The notes below the pieces were generated by a model, which saw only the letters and a program-made list of their open reading frames with translations, searched no databases and was not told the DNA's origin. A program made the translations under genes and the position numbers. Below, piece by piece: positions 18,081-26,862 of a DNA stretch of 64,000 bases. This DNA is from Thiodiazotropha sp040506195 (lineage in GTDB: Bacteria > Pseudomonadota > Gammaproteobacteria > Chromatiales > Chromatiaceae), in NCBI GenBank assembly GCA_040506195.1, contig JBEVXH010000006.1, forward strand, positions 62,001-126,000, in the 5' to 3' direction. How positions within the stretch are numbered: position 1 is the first letter of the stretch; every line of letters starts with the position of its first letter.

Positions 18081-19843
18081 GGCGGAAAGACCACAGGCGG
18101 TGGCTTGGTGCCGGTACCTGTAGTCTCTGCAACAATGGATTTGGCGTAGGATTGGCCCAGTGTAAAGGCCTGCTGCTGATCCATCTCAGATATTGAGTCG
18201 GCGGTCTCATCCTCTTTCTTCATATAGAGGGTTTGGGTGGGGAAGGCGAATTCAACCCCCAGTCTTTGCGCCAGGCGCAATATATCGAGCATAAAGCGAT
18301 GTCGTTCCCGCAGTTCGGTATTCCATTCCGGCGTCTCCCAAAAGACATACAGCAGCACGTCGAGAGATGAAGCGGCAAATTCATTCAGATAGGCATGGTA
18401 GTAGTCCTTGCGCATATACGGATGCTGCCTTACCAATTCTCTGACGCCTTCGCAAAACGCCTCGATACGATCGGGTGGTGTGTCATAGGTGAGTGACAAC
18501 TTGCACGATAGGCGTCGATAGCGCCGCTCACCCATGTTGTCCACCGTGGCGGTTATGAATTTGGAGTTGGGCACCGTCACAACCGAATTGTAGAAGGTCC
18601 TGACCCGGGTACTGCGAAACCCGATTCGTTCGACGGTTCCTTCCACATCGTCGACAACGATCCAGTCACCTACGGAAAAGGTACGGTCCATCAGCACTGT
18701 TACCGAACCGAACAGATTCTGCACCATATCCTTTGCCGCCAGGGCAAATGCCAGACCACCCAGCCCGAGACCTGCCAGCAGACTCGAAATGTCGATATTC
18801 AGGTTGTCGGCAATGAATACAAAGCCGATTACCGTTACGAATACCTTGAGGGTGCGGGGTATAAGCGGAACCAGTGCGTCATCCAGTTTGTTGGCTGACA
18901 GCTCTGCCTGTTTGTGCAGATAAGCGGAGACAAGGTCGACCAGTCGATAGGCGGCCCATACCCCGGAGATACTGGCCAGGAACTTTACCGCCAACAGCAG
19001 CACCAGCATGACACTTTCGGGCAGGCCCATCAGGTTGATGCTGCCCCACCAGACGATAGCCATCGCCATCAGACCGAGGGGGCGTAAGATATCCTCCGAT
19101 ATCTCTTTGAACTCGTCATGGCGGGTGCCATTGCGCCAGCGGCGAACGCCGGTTTTGAGGAAGAATGTGATGAGCTTGTCGATGATAACGCCGGCCAGGA
19201 TTGTCAGTAGAAGACCGATCCATTGCCAGTTTTGCAGCAGGAAAGTGGATTGTTTCAGTGGTAGGGGCACCTTTTGCCGTAAGCGGATATGCCAGGGGAC
19301 ATAGGAGGCTTCATCGACCTTACCACTGACGCGTTCTGTGGTTGCGACTTCATCCATGATGAGCGGCAGGCTGTTGATCGTATTGCGATCGAAAAGCCAT
19401 CGTCCGGAATCGGTGCGGGAAATGGCCACCTCACCCCTCTCATAGCGCTTGAACAGATACCTCGATCCATCGATACGATTGGGTATATTTTCGATATTGA
19501 TAATCTCTGTGCGATCAAGCACCTCCAGCAGCATCCAGGCCAGATCCTGCCCCCGCTCCTTTCTCACGATTGGGTTGATATCGGAAAGATCGAGGGTGGA
19601 CGCCGCCGCCTCTATCCTGTCCGGCGCGCCACGTTTGATATCGTTCATGGCATGGAGGAAGGTCTCCATGGTGGCGCGGGGCGATTTAAGGTTTTCCGGA
19701 ATGGCCTCCTTGATGCTGACTTCGGATTCTGGTGTCTTTTCCGAAGCCTCCTCAGCCCAGCCTGAATCTGCCGCAGTGAGAAGAATTACGATTAGAATCA
19801 ATTGCCGCCATATGTTTTTAAAGTGCATGTTCCCACAACTCAT
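18077..19843 (-). CDS. MscS-family mechanosensitive ion channel
   Basis: 588 residues from ATG 19843; an in-frame ATG at 19828 has a slightly better ribosome site. A signal peptide (cut after about ...AADSGWA) and a 150-residue periplasmic region precede several membrane segments. The MscS pore helix and beta domain follow: SSLLAGLGLGGLAFALAAKD with the glycine/alanine-packed TM3, then FSVGDWIVVDDVEGTVERIG and VTVPNSKF. Longer than E. coli MscS, so it belongs to the larger MscK/YbdG-like group. It would release solutes on hypo-osmotic shock. The stop codon falls inside a dispersed repeat. Confidence 0.9.
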   Translation of the reverse strand: MSCGNMHFKNIWRQLILIVILLTAADSGWAEEASEKTPESEVSIKEAIPENLKSPRATMETFLHAMNDIKRGAPDRIEAAASTLDLSDINPIVRKERGQDLAWMLLEVLDRTEIINIENIPNRIDGSRYLFKRYERGEVAISRTDSGRWLFDRNTINSLPLIMDEVATTERVSGKVDEASYVPWHIRLRQKVPLPLKQSTFLLQNWQWIGLLLTILAGVIIDKLITFFLKTGVRRWRNGTRHDEFKEISEDILRPLGLMAMAIVWWGSINLMGLPESVMLVLLLAVKFLASISGVWAAYRLVDLVSAYLHKQAELSANKLDDALVPLIPRTLKVFVTVIGFVFIADNLNIDISSLLAGLGLGGLAFALAAKDMVQNLFGSVTVLMDRTFSVGDWIVVDDVEGTVERIGFRSTRVRTFYNSVVTVPNSKFITATVDNMGERRYRRLSCKLSLTYDTPPDRIEAFCEGVRELVRQHPYMRKDYYHAYLNEFAASSLDVLLYVFWETPEWNTELRERHRFMLDILRLAQRLGVEFAFPTQTLYMKKEDETADSISEMDQQQAFTLGQSYAKSIVAETTGTGTKPPPVVFPP

Positions 19844-20187
19844 TTACTGTAATTGGCCGCTATTTTATGGTCGAAACAGAAAATATTCACCCAATGTTTG
19901 GATTAAGTTCCTGCAATCGATGCCGATATCAAGGATGAAACTTCGGGATTGATCTCGTAGAGTCTGCCGAAAGCCCACATGTGGATACCATCAAGGAAGG
20001 TTTTTATAGAGTTTGAGTCAGCCATGCCCGTGTTGGAGAGTGATGGAGCATGATCGTGGTGACCATTCGCTATTGCGTAAGCCCGAAAGCGGACACTGAC
20101 CGGAGCCCCGTAGGTTGTAGTTTCAATCAGATCTCATCTTGCTCTATAGCTTGATTAATACAGTCAGTGAAATTGCAGGGGGTTGAT
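19844..20187. other. Intergenic region between MscS and the glutamate-synthase-like gene
   Basis: 344 bp between divergent genes. The only coding hint is a 40-codon minus-strand frame at 19903-20025 (product begins MADSNSIKTFLDGIHMWAFG) without a ribosome site; I do not call it a gene. No promoter stands out clearly. Confidence 0.5.
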
Positions 20188-21702
20188 ATGAATGAAACCG
20201 GTCTTACAAATGGGGGCTTCCTGTACGGTATCCTGGAGGTCTTCGCCATCGTGTTGCTTCTGTTGCTGGCTGGTCTGCTCATTGCGGTCATCGTTACTTA
20301 CATCTATGACATTACGCAGACCAAGACAGCGATTCGCCGCAACTATCCTGTGATCGGGCATTTCCGCTATTTTTTTGAACACCTTGGGGAATTCTTTCGG
20401 CAATATTTCTTTGCCATGGACCGGGAGGAACTGCCATTCAATCGTGCCCAGCGGGCCTGGGTCTACCGGGCATGCAAGGACTTGCCGAATACTGTTGCCT
20501 TCGGTTCAACCCGGGATATACGTCGTCCCGGATCGATTCTATTCGTCAACTGCCCCTTTCCGACCTTGGGAGAGGATGCGGTGCCGTCTGGAGCGATAAC
20601 CATTGGTGAAGGCTGTAGCCATCCCTATACCACCGATTCATTGTTCAATATCTCCGGAATGAGTTATGGGGCGCTGTCGAAACCGGCTGTATTGGCACTC
20701 TCCATGGGGGCAAAGAGGGCTGGATGTTGGGTCAATACAGGCGAAGGTGGTGTCTCTCCCTATCATATCGAGGGTGGTGCGGATATCGTGTTTCAGATCG
20801 GTACTGCGAAGAATGGCGTGCGTGATCTGACCGGTAACCTTAGCGACGACAAACTCCGTGAAGTCGCCCGTAATCCACAGATAAAGATGTTCGAGATCAA
20901 ACTCAGCCAGGGTGCAAAGCCGGGTAAGGGCGGCATTCTGCCTGCTGAAAAGGTTACCCGGGAGATCGCGGAGATAAGGGGTATTACCCTTGGTGAGGAT
21001 GCCATCAGCCCAAACCGGCATATCGATATATGCAGTAACAACGATCTTATGGAAATGATCAAGCGGGTAAGGGATGTCACGGGAAAGCCGGTTGGGTTCA
21101 AAACCGTGATCGGCGGCCCTCATTGGCTGGATGGATTGTTCAAGGATATCAAAGCCAGGGGAGTGGAGTATGCGCCGGACTTCATTACCCTCGATGGCAG
21201 TGATGGCGGGACGGGCGCGGCACCGATGCCGCTTATCGATGCGGTCGGACTGTCATTGCGGGAAAGTCTCTATATCTTAGTGGACAAACTCAATGCGCAT
21301 GGTCTTAGAAAGCGCATCAAAATCATTGCTTCAGGAAAGCTGATAACACCCGCGGATATTGCCTGGGCGTTGTGTGTAGGGGCGGATTTCGTCACCTCTG
21401 CCCGTGGTTTCATGTTTGCACTGGGCTGCATTCAGGCTTTGCAATGCAATAAGAATACATGCCCCACCGGCATCACGACCCATGACCCAAAACTGCAACA
21501 GGGGCTGGTGCCTGCGGTGAAGGCTGAGCGCATAGCGAACTATGTGGGCCACCTGGTGCACGAGGTCGGCGTCATCGCCCACTCTTGCGGCGTCAAATCA
21601 CCCCGCGAACTGCGGCGATGTCACGCCAGAATCGTAACCGCGGATGGGCCGTCGGTTGCGCTTGATGAGCGTTTTCCACCGGTAAAGGAGAGCGAGGCAT
21701 AG
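20188..21702 (+). CDS. Membrane-anchored FMN-binding glutamate synthase-like protein
   Basis: 504 residues from ATG 20188, chosen because AGGGGGTTGAT lies just before it. One N-terminal transmembrane helix (about 11-38) is followed by the glutamate synthase central FMN barrel: NISGMSYGALSKPA, NTGEGGVSPYH, KPGKGGILPAEKV, ITLDGSDGGTGAAP and IIASGKLITPADIAWAL. The cysteines in CIQALQCNKNTC (C-x5-C-x4-C) match the 3Fe-4S ligands of GltB. There is no glutamine amidotransferase domain, so it is not a full GltB. Such stand-alone proteins occur in many bacteria and archaea; their true substrate is often unknown. It stands alone here. Confidence 0.85.
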   Translation: MNETGLTNGGFLYGILEVFAIVLLLLLAGLLIAVIVTYIYDITQTKTAIRRNYPVIGHFRYFFEHLGEFFRQYFFAMDREELPFNRAQRAWVYRACKDLPNTVAFGSTRDIRRPGSILFVNCPFPTLGEDAVPSGAITIGEGCSHPYTTDSLFNISGMSYGALSKPAVLALSMGAKRAGCWVNTGEGGVSPYHIEGGADIVFQIGTAKNGVRDLTGNLSDDKLREVARNPQIKMFEIKLSQGAKPGKGGILPAEKVTREIAEIRGITLGEDAISPNRHIDICSNNDLMEMIKRVRDVTGKPVGFKTVIGGPHWLDGLFKDIKARGVEYAPDFITLDGSDGGTGAAPMPLIDAVGLSLRESLYILVDKLNAHGLRKRIKIIASGKLITPADIAWALCVGADFVTSARGFMFALGCIQALQCNKNTCPTGITTHDPKLQQGLVPAVKAERIANYVGHLVHEVGVIAHSCGVKSPRELRRCHARIVTADGPSVALDERFPPVKESEA

Positions 21703-21744
21703 CCGAGCTGGTCTGTTCTCAGGGCTTGGCGCCGTTCGATACGC

Positions 21745-22404
21745 CTATTTTGGCGCTACTGTTTTGGCTCCCTGTTCGGTGCCCAAAATCAGTACGTCGG
21801 CACCGCGCATGGCAAAGATGCCGGTCGTGACCACACCCGCAATGGCATTGATTGCGTTTTCCATCTCCCTGGGCTTCATAATCTCAAGATTATGGATGTC
21901 CAGGATGACATTGCCGTTATCGGTAACGAAGTTTTCCCGCCAGATAGGGGTACCGCCCATTTTAACCAGTTGCCGCGCCACATGGCTGCGGGCCATGGGA
22001 ATAACCTCGACCGGGAGAGGAAAAGAGCCCAACATATCGACCAACTTGCTTTCATCCGCTATGCAGATGAATTTTTTACTCGCCCCTGCGATGATCTTTT
22101 CTCGGGTGAGTGCACCCCCTCCGCCCTTGATAAGATTAAGATAGTGATCCGATTCGTCTGCGCCGTCGATATAGATATCAAGCTCTCCCGCGGCATTGAG
22201 GTCCAATACGGGGATGCCGTGACTCTTCAAGCGCTCCGACGATGCCTCCGAACTCGAGACTGCGCCTTCGATCTTACCTTTGATGCCGGCCAGATAGTCG
22301 ATGAAGTGATTAACCGTTGAACCGGTACCGACACCTATGATGCCGCCTTTGACATATTCAAGTGCGGCCTCTGCGGCCTGTCTCTTAAGATCGTCTGCAT
22401 TCAT
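21745..22404 (-). CDS. rpiA: Ribose-5-phosphate isomerase A
   Basis: 219 residues, ATG 22404 with AGGAG seven bases upstream. Diagnostic segments are GIIGVGTGSTVNHFIDYL, YIDGADESDHYLNLIKGGGG with the catalytic aspartate, and ALTREKIIAGASKKFICIAD. It interconverts ribose 5-phosphate and ribulose 5-phosphate in the pentose phosphate (and, in autotrophs, Calvin) pathway. Normal full length. It converges on the glutamate-synthase-like gene and is divergent from ilvA, as in many gammaproteobacteria. Confidence 0.95.
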   Translation of the reverse strand: MNADDLKRQAAEAALEYVKGGIIGVGTGSTVNHFIDYLAGIKGKIEGAVSSSEASSERLKSHGIPVLDLNAAGELDIYIDGADESDHYLNLIKGGGGALTREKIIAGASKKFICIADESKLVDMLGSFPLPVEVIPMARSHVARQLVKMGGTPIWRENFVTDNGNVILDIHNLEIMKPREMENAINAIAGVVTTGIFAMRGADVLILGTEQGAKTVAPK

Positions 22405-22734
22405 TCTATTCTCCTGCTGCGGTCATTTAACTGGGCCGCGGAAATAATCACCGCACCGAACAACGTCATTATCACAGTTCAGATTAGAGATCCAAAAAGT
22501 AAATTATGGGCGGCAGATGGCAAAGATCGGTCGATAATATTCCGCGTCAGCCCCATAATCTGCAAAAGTAACTACACATTGGCCCAAAATATAGGGTTGG
22601 TATTGTGTTACCAAAGCTTTTTCTTCGAGTGTGCGTAATAATAACCATACCAATGAAGAAAGTCAGGTCCACTGGTGGGATACAGGCTGTTACCATGCCA
22701 TTGCCATCAAAGGTGTCTGTTATCGGATGAGTTC
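22405..22734. other. Divergent rpiA-ilvA intergenic region
   Basis: 330 bp, AT-rich in the middle. A small palindrome TTGGTA-N6-TACCAA at 22597-22614 could be an operator, but it may be chance. No open frame or RNA recognised. Confidence 0.5.
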
Positions 22735-24255
22735 ATGCCACAACGTTATATAGAGAAAATACTACGCGCCCGTGTCTATGATGTCGCCAGGGAGACCCCC
22801 CTGGATAGAGCTAATCGCCTCTCGACACGACTCGATAATCATGTTTTCCTCAAGCGAGAGGATCTGCAACCGGTATTCTCGTTCAAGCTGCGCGGTGCCT
22901 ACAATAAAATGGTTAACCTGCCGGACACGATCAAACACCAGGGTGTGGTCGCGGCATCAGCAGGCAATCATGCCCAGGGTGTTGCCCTGGCGGCGCAAGA
23001 ACTGAAGATCCAGGCCTTGATCGTGATGCCTAAGACGACACCACCGATCAAAGTGCAGTCGGTAAAGAGTTTCGGCGCGAAGATTATCCTCGCCGGAGAC
23101 TCCTATGATGCGGCCTATTCCCGTGCACAGACAATTGCCCAGGAAGAGGGATTGACCTTTATACATCCATTCGATGATGCAGAGGTCATTGCAGGCCAGG
23201 GAACGATTGGAATGGAGCTGATGAGACAGCATCCGTCACCGCCAGAGGCGGTATTCGTCCCTGTCGGCGGGGGCGGTTTGATTGCCGGCGTAGGTGCTTA
23301 CATCAAATATGTCTATCCTCATGTGAAGATTGTAGGTGTTGAGCCTGAAGACGCACCATCACTATATACCGCTTTGGCTGCAAAGCGGCGTGTAAAGCTC
23401 AAGCAGGTGGGGATATTTGCGGATGGTGTTGCGGTAAAGCAGGTGGGCAAGGAGACCTATCGCATCGCAAAACAGGTGGTGGATGAAGTGATCTTGGTGA
23501 ACACGGATGAAATCTGCGCCGCAATCAAGGATATATTTGATGATACCCGTACCACGGCTGAGCCTGCCGGGGCCTTGTCGATTGCCGGGTTAAAGCGATA
23601 TGTGAAGCGCGAGGGACTCACCGGCAAAAACCTCATAGCCATCAATAGTGGTGCGAATATCAACTTCGATCGACTGCGACACGTGGCTGAGCGTGCCGAG
23701 TTCGGAGAGCGAAGAGAAGCGCTGTTCGCTGTTCAAATACCTGAACAGCCAGGCAGCTTTCTGCGTTTCTGTAAACTGATAGGAAAACGCAGCATCACTG
23801 AGTTCAATTATCGTTACAGTGACCCAAGTCGTGCACAGATCTTTGTTGGCGTCGAATTGAGCAACGGTGACGAGGAAAGACAAGCATTGTTCCAGCGATT
23901 CATCGATAAGGGATATTCCATTGTGGATATGACCGATAACGAAACAGCCAAGCTGCATATCCGTTATATGGTAGGTGGGCATGCCCAGGGTCTTGAGGGA
24001 GAGAAGCTGATACGATTCGAGTTTCCCGAAAGACCGGGGGCACTGCTCTATTTCCTGAATAATCTGGGTCCCGACTGGAATATCAGTCTGTTCCACTATC
24101 GTAACCATGGCGCCGCCTACGGACGTGTGCTTATGGGTATACAGTTATCGAAAGCGGATAGAAATACCCTCCTTAGGCGCTTAAAGAAACTCAACTATCC
24201 GTTTTGGGATGAAACCGATAATCCAGCTTACAAGTTGTTTGCGGGTGCCAGCTAG
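22735..24255 (+). CDS. ilvA: Threonine deaminase, biosynthetic long form
   Basis: 506 residues from ATG 22735. The PLP domain (1-320) shows FSFKLRGAYNKMV with the cofactor lysine, ASAGNHAQGVALAA, VPVGGGGLIAGVG and a C-terminal INSGANINFDR. Two ACT-like regulatory subdomains follow (about 335-410 and 430-505), each starting with an F-PERPG-type turn, so this is the feedback-regulated biosynthetic enzyme. It makes 2-oxobutanoate from threonine for isoleucine synthesis. It is divergent from rpiA; no other ilv gene is nearby. Confidence 0.95.
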   Translation: MPQRYIEKILRARVYDVARETPLDRANRLSTRLDNHVFLKREDLQPVFSFKLRGAYNKMVNLPDTIKHQGVVAASAGNHAQGVALAAQELKIQALIVMPKTTPPIKVQSVKSFGAKIILAGDSYDAAYSRAQTIAQEEGLTFIHPFDDAEVIAGQGTIGMELMRQHPSPPEAVFVPVGGGGLIAGVGAYIKYVYPHVKIVGVEPEDAPSLYTALAAKRRVKLKQVGIFADGVAVKQVGKETYRIAKQVVDEVILVNTDEICAAIKDIFDDTRTTAEPAGALSIAGLKRYVKREGLTGKNLIAINSGANINFDRLRHVAERAEFGERREALFAVQIPEQPGSFLRFCKLIGKRSITEFNYRYSDPSRAQIFVGVELSNGDEERQALFQRFIDKGYSIVDMTDNETAKLHIRYMVGGHAQGLEGEKLIRFEFPERPGALLYFLNNLGPDWNISLFHYRNHGAAYGRVLMGIQLSKADRNTLLRRLKKLNYPFWDETDNPAYKLFAGAS

Positions 24256-24484
24256 GTTCACCATCATGATCGGTATTTCGGGTCTGCTTGGTCTATGGAA
24301 TGAGGTACTGACCGAATGATCTCCCGTAACCTATGTCACATTCATGAGGTAGCTGTCGAGTGATGTCGTTAACGTCGTTTATTGTTGTTGAAGTATCTGC
24401 TTGATTTTTTAACTATATGATATTAAAGGTAATAATATTAATTTATTGTGGTGCCGTACAGGTGGTAGGTTATGGTGCAGACAA

Positions 24485-24510
24485 TAAAAAACCCCGCAGA
24501 GCGGGGTTTG
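24485..24510 (-). terminator. Intrinsic terminator of the histone H1-like gene
   Basis: AAACCCCGC (24489-24497), loop AGA, GCGGGGTTT (24501-24509). On the minus strand the stem is followed by TTTTTTATTG, a good U-run, 23 bp after the stop of the lysine-rich gene. On the plus strand the T-run is weaker, but it might also stop ilvA transcripts. Confidence 0.8.
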
Positions 24511-24532
24511 GTATAGTTAAGAAATAACAGAC

Positions 24533-24913
24533 TTATCTGGCTGTTCTTTTCTTACGCGGCGTCACTTTCCTGGGGCGCGCAGGCCTCTTCTTGGCGACCT
24601 TCTTTTTAGTTGCCTTTTTCTTAGCGACCTTCTTCTTGGTCACTTTTTTCTTAGCGACCTTTTTCTTAGCGACCTTCTTCTTGGCCACCCTCTTTTTGGT
24701 TGTAGCTTTCTTTTTAGCTACCCGTTTCTTTGCCGTCTTTTTGGCAACTCTCTTTTTGGTTGCCACCTTCTTCTTCGTTACTTTCTTCTTGGCTACGACT
24801 CTCTTCTTGGTCGTTGCCTTCTTCTTGGCGACCCTTCTCTTTGCGGTTGCCTTCTTGGTTGTGGTTGAACGTCTAACAGTTGCCTTCTTTTTGGCGGCCT
24901 TTTTCTTCGCCAT
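24533..24913 (-). CDS. Lysine/alanine-rich histone H1-like DNA-binding protein
   Basis: 126 residues from ATG 24913, with GGAGGG upstream. The protein is almost wholly built of KKxx-type repeats (KKAT, KKVAKKK, TTKKRVAKK), ending RPRKVTPRKKRTAR. This resembles the C-terminal tails of bacterial H1-like proteins such as AlgP and Hc1. Such proteins bind DNA non-specifically and influence nucleoid packing. The repeat number is likely variable between strains, because the DNA itself is a repeat tract. A strong terminator follows. Function is inferred from composition only. Confidence 0.75.
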   Translation of the reverse strand: MAKKKAAKKKATVRRSTTTKKATAKRRVAKKKATTKKRVVAKKKVTKKKVATKKRVAKKTAKKRVAKKKATTKKRVAKKKVAKKKVAKKKVTKKKVAKKKATKKKVAKKRPARPRKVTPRKKRTAR

Positions 24914-25108
24914 TTACATTCCCTCCCGAGAGAACTACCTGAATAGATGAACTGAGTATAATTCAGCTTTAAAAAAAATCCAGAATAGATGGTAATCTTT
25001 TATCAATTATTTCAAATCGTTGTTGATATGCAACACTTGCTAAGTGATGTTGATGGGTATCGATGAGTCTAAATATGATGATCTAAACGTCCAGTTTATA
25101 TGTTTTTG

Positions 25109-25696
25109 CTATTTGAATTTGTATATTGCCGCTTCTGTTATGACAGCATCGAGTGGTATATCCCAAGGCTTTACCGGTAACTGTGATTGCTGTTGAAATT
25201 CATGCGCCAGACCAACCAGTGTGGGGCCTTTTAGATGGTTGCGTTTTGTTTGAAATGCAAATGTCCGGTCATAGTATCCACCTCCCATACCCAATCGATT
25301 CCCTTTTTTATCGAATGCAATCAGGGGTACGAACACCAGATCAAGAGTCCATGGCATGATCAGCTTGCTATGATTGTGATTCGGTTCAGGAATACCAAAT
25401 CGATTTGTTGTGAAGCTCGAGCGAGATGTAAAAGGCGCAAACCATAGCCCACGGGATGGCCGCTCTCGAAGCACGGGCAAATAAGTGGATTTGCCAGTAT
25501 CCAGTGCGAGTTGCAACAAGGGTGACGGATCCATTTCACCCCGTACGGCGAAATAAAAAGCGATGCGACGGCTATGTCTGAAGGGCTTGTAGTTTGCGGC
25601 TAGTCTGAGGACCTTTCGGCTATGGAGCTCGAGTGTTTGCGGGCTCAGCTGCTGCCGGTGAGCCTTGATTTGACGGCGGATATGGTGAGCTTGCAT
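25109..25696 (-). CDS. ygfA: 5-formyltetrahydrofolate cyclo-ligase
   Basis: 195 residues from ATG 25696 (MQAHHIRRQIKAHRQQLS). Longer in-frame starts would run into the 6S RNA gene and are rejected. Motifs: IAFYFAVRGEMDPSPLL, TYLPVLRER, and the nucleotide-binding loop FDKKGNRLGMGGGYYDRTF. It converts 5-formyl-THF to 5,10-methenyl-THF at the cost of ATP. As in E. coli, it lies immediately downstream of 6S RNA and is probably co-transcribed with it. Confidence 0.92.
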   Translation of the reverse strand: MQAHHIRRQIKAHRQQLSPQTLELHSRKVLRLAANYKPFRHSRRIAFYFAVRGEMDPSPLLQLALDTGKSTYLPVLRERPSRGLWFAPFTSRSSFTTNRFGIPEPNHNHSKLIMPWTLDLVFVPLIAFDKKGNRLGMGGGYYDRTFAFQTKRNHLKGPTLVGLAHEFQQQSQLPVKPWDIPLDAVITEAAIYKFK

Positions 25697-25715
25697 GGTT
25701 TGAGCAGGGTTGTAT

Positions 25716-25909
25716 AAGAGACATCCCCCACCTGTGCCGTCGCAAACCGCTGTTCTTGAACCAGAGGGCTCAAGTGGGAACAACAGAAGAGCTTCAGGCT
25801 TCCCGCTGGGATGCGGACATGCACACCGGCCCTTTCATCATGCTCCCTGGGTAGATGTTAGGCTCAAGAAAATACCCTGGCCGCTTACGAACACCGCAGG
25901 GGATGTCAT
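25716..25909 (-). ncRNA. ssrS: 6S RNA
   Basis: The minus strand between zapA and ygfA, the classic ssrS position, folds into a long closed hairpin. The 5' arm GACATCCCCTGCGG pairs with the 3' arm GTGGGGGATGTC. Near the 5' end GTTCGTAAGCGGCCAGGG parallels E. coli GUUCGCAAGCGGGCCAG. Near the 3' end CTTGAGCCCTCTGGTTCAAG and TGCGACGGCA parallel the CUUGAACC...GGUUCAAG and CGGCGGCA parts. About 194 nt; ends are estimates to a few bases. It binds RNA polymerase holoenzyme as an open-promoter mimic in stationary phase. Confidence 0.9.
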
Positions 25910-25933
25910 GCCTCTAGGCTAAACCTATTTTGA

Positions 25934-26248
25934 TCAAAGTTCCAGTTGATTGGTTGTATTGAGTGCAATCTCAATCTTTTCTTGTAGATTTTTTATACGA
26001 CGCGATATGTTCTGCGAGCCGTTTTCCTTGCTTTGCTGGCTGGAGAGCAGATCATTGGCAATATTGAGCGCGGCCATAACAGCAACCCGCTCAGTGCCTA
26101 TGATACGCCCGTTCTGCCTGATCTCGCGCATCTGGCCATCGAGATAGGCAGCAGCTTGTAAAAGGGATTCTCGTTCTTCCGGCAGGCAGGAAATACGGTA
26201 CTCTTTATCGAGGATATTGACTGTTACAGGCAATTGATCGTTGCTCAC
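25934..26248 (-). CDS. zapA: Cell division protein ZapA
   Basis: 104 residues from GTG 26248, which overlaps the TGA of the upstream gene as GTGA. N-terminal domain: VTVNILDKEYRISCLPEERE, followed by LLQAAAYLDGQMREIR and ERVAVMAALNIANDLL, all typical of ZapA. The C-terminal part is a coiled coil. It bundles FtsZ filaments at the division ring. Coupled to the ZapB-like gene and followed by 6S RNA. Confidence 0.93.
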   Translation of the reverse strand: MSNDQLPVTVNILDKEYRISCLPEERESLLQAAAYLDGQMREIRQNGRIIGTERVAVMAALNIANDLLSSQQSKENGSQNISRRIKNLQEKIEIALNTTNQLEL

Positions 26249-26478
26249 TGGGGTGTTTCCATGGATTTCAGTCGTGTAATCATGGCTTCAACCCTGGCGC
26301 GAGCCAGCTCTGTCTTTTCGATGAGCGCGGCACGTTCGGATACCAGGTTATCCTGTCTGGCACGCAGTGATTTATTCTCATCTTTAAGGTAGGAGCAGGC
26401 CCGTATAAGCTCTTCAACCCGGATTTCAAGCTTACGCAGGTCCAAATCCGCCGGATTTTGTGTCTCTTTCTCAGTCAT
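26245..26478 (-). CDS. ZapB-like coiled-coil protein (TIGR02449-type)
   Basis: 77 residues from ATG 26478 (MTEKETQNPADLDLRKL). It is a single heptad-patterned helix (LEIRVEELIRACSYLKDENK... LVSERAALIEK) ending with IEKTELARARVEAMITRLK. It is translationally coupled to zapA by a four-base overlap. Small coiled coils in this place are annotated as the TIGR02449 family and thought to act with ZapA in division; the link to true ZapB is inference. Confidence 0.8.
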   Translation of the reverse strand: MTEKETQNPADLDLRKLEIRVEELIRACSYLKDENKSLRARQDNLVSERAALIEKTELARARVEAMITRLKSMETPQ

Positions 26479-26543
26479 GGCAAACAATATAGTGGTCAGA
26501 TACTGGCGGGTCAATCTCTACATCTGCATGTTATGATTTGTTT

Positions 26544-26843
26544 CTAGGGTCCGCTAACACTAATTGATTGTCACTGCCAAGACCCTGTTTTTTATCCGGC
26601 AAGGCAGAAGTAACGTTGTGTAGTGAATCTACCTAAGCGGCTAATAACGCCGCTAGGTAAAAAAACAGGGCCCTGGACCTTCGGGTTAAGCCCCGCAGTA
26701 AGTGCCCTTGTGGTTCGTCTGAAAAAGCGCCGCCCGGTATTGCTCGTTGCATATTTGGAGTCATCAAACTACGCTCCTCGTGACTTGAATGGCGCTTTTT
26801 CGAGCGCCATAGTGGCAATCAAATTAGTATTAACAGGGTCTTA
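26544..26843. mobile_element. Putative MITE-like element with about 35-bp imperfect terminal inverted repeats
   Basis: The left end CTAGGGTCCGCTAACACTAA continues TTGATTGTCACTGCC. The reverse complement of the right end reads TAAGACCCTGTTAATACTAA and continues TTTGATTGCCACTATGG. The ends therefore match over about 35 bp, and the element is 300 bp. Inside are two strong hairpins: 26631-26658 (ACCTAAGCGGC/GCCGCTAGGT), and GAAAAAGCGCC near 26720 against GGCGCTTTTTC near 26790-26800. No transposase frame. The ends are the same motif found solo at several other places in the window. It fills most of the gap between the zap genes and ygfB. Confidence 0.5.
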
Positions 26844-26862
26844 ATCATAGAGGAAAATGTAG

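Noticed and set aside
19903..20025. A 40-codon minus-strand frame upstream of the glutamate-synthase-like gene
   Set aside because: The amino acids look plausible, but no ribosome site, promoter or family is visible; left as intergenic.
24591..24950. A Phe/Leu-rich 119-codon plus-strand frame
   Set aside because: It is the antisense shadow of the lysine-rich histone-like gene, whose AAG/AAA codons give open reverse frames.
25697..25783. Longer start for the formyltetrahydrofolate cyclo-ligase
   Set aside because: The added codons lie in the 3' arm of 6S RNA.
26623..26844. A 73-codon plus-strand frame between the zap genes and ygfB
   Set aside because: It lies entirely within the hairpin-rich 300-bp repeat element and ends in its terminal inverted repeat; not a real gene.
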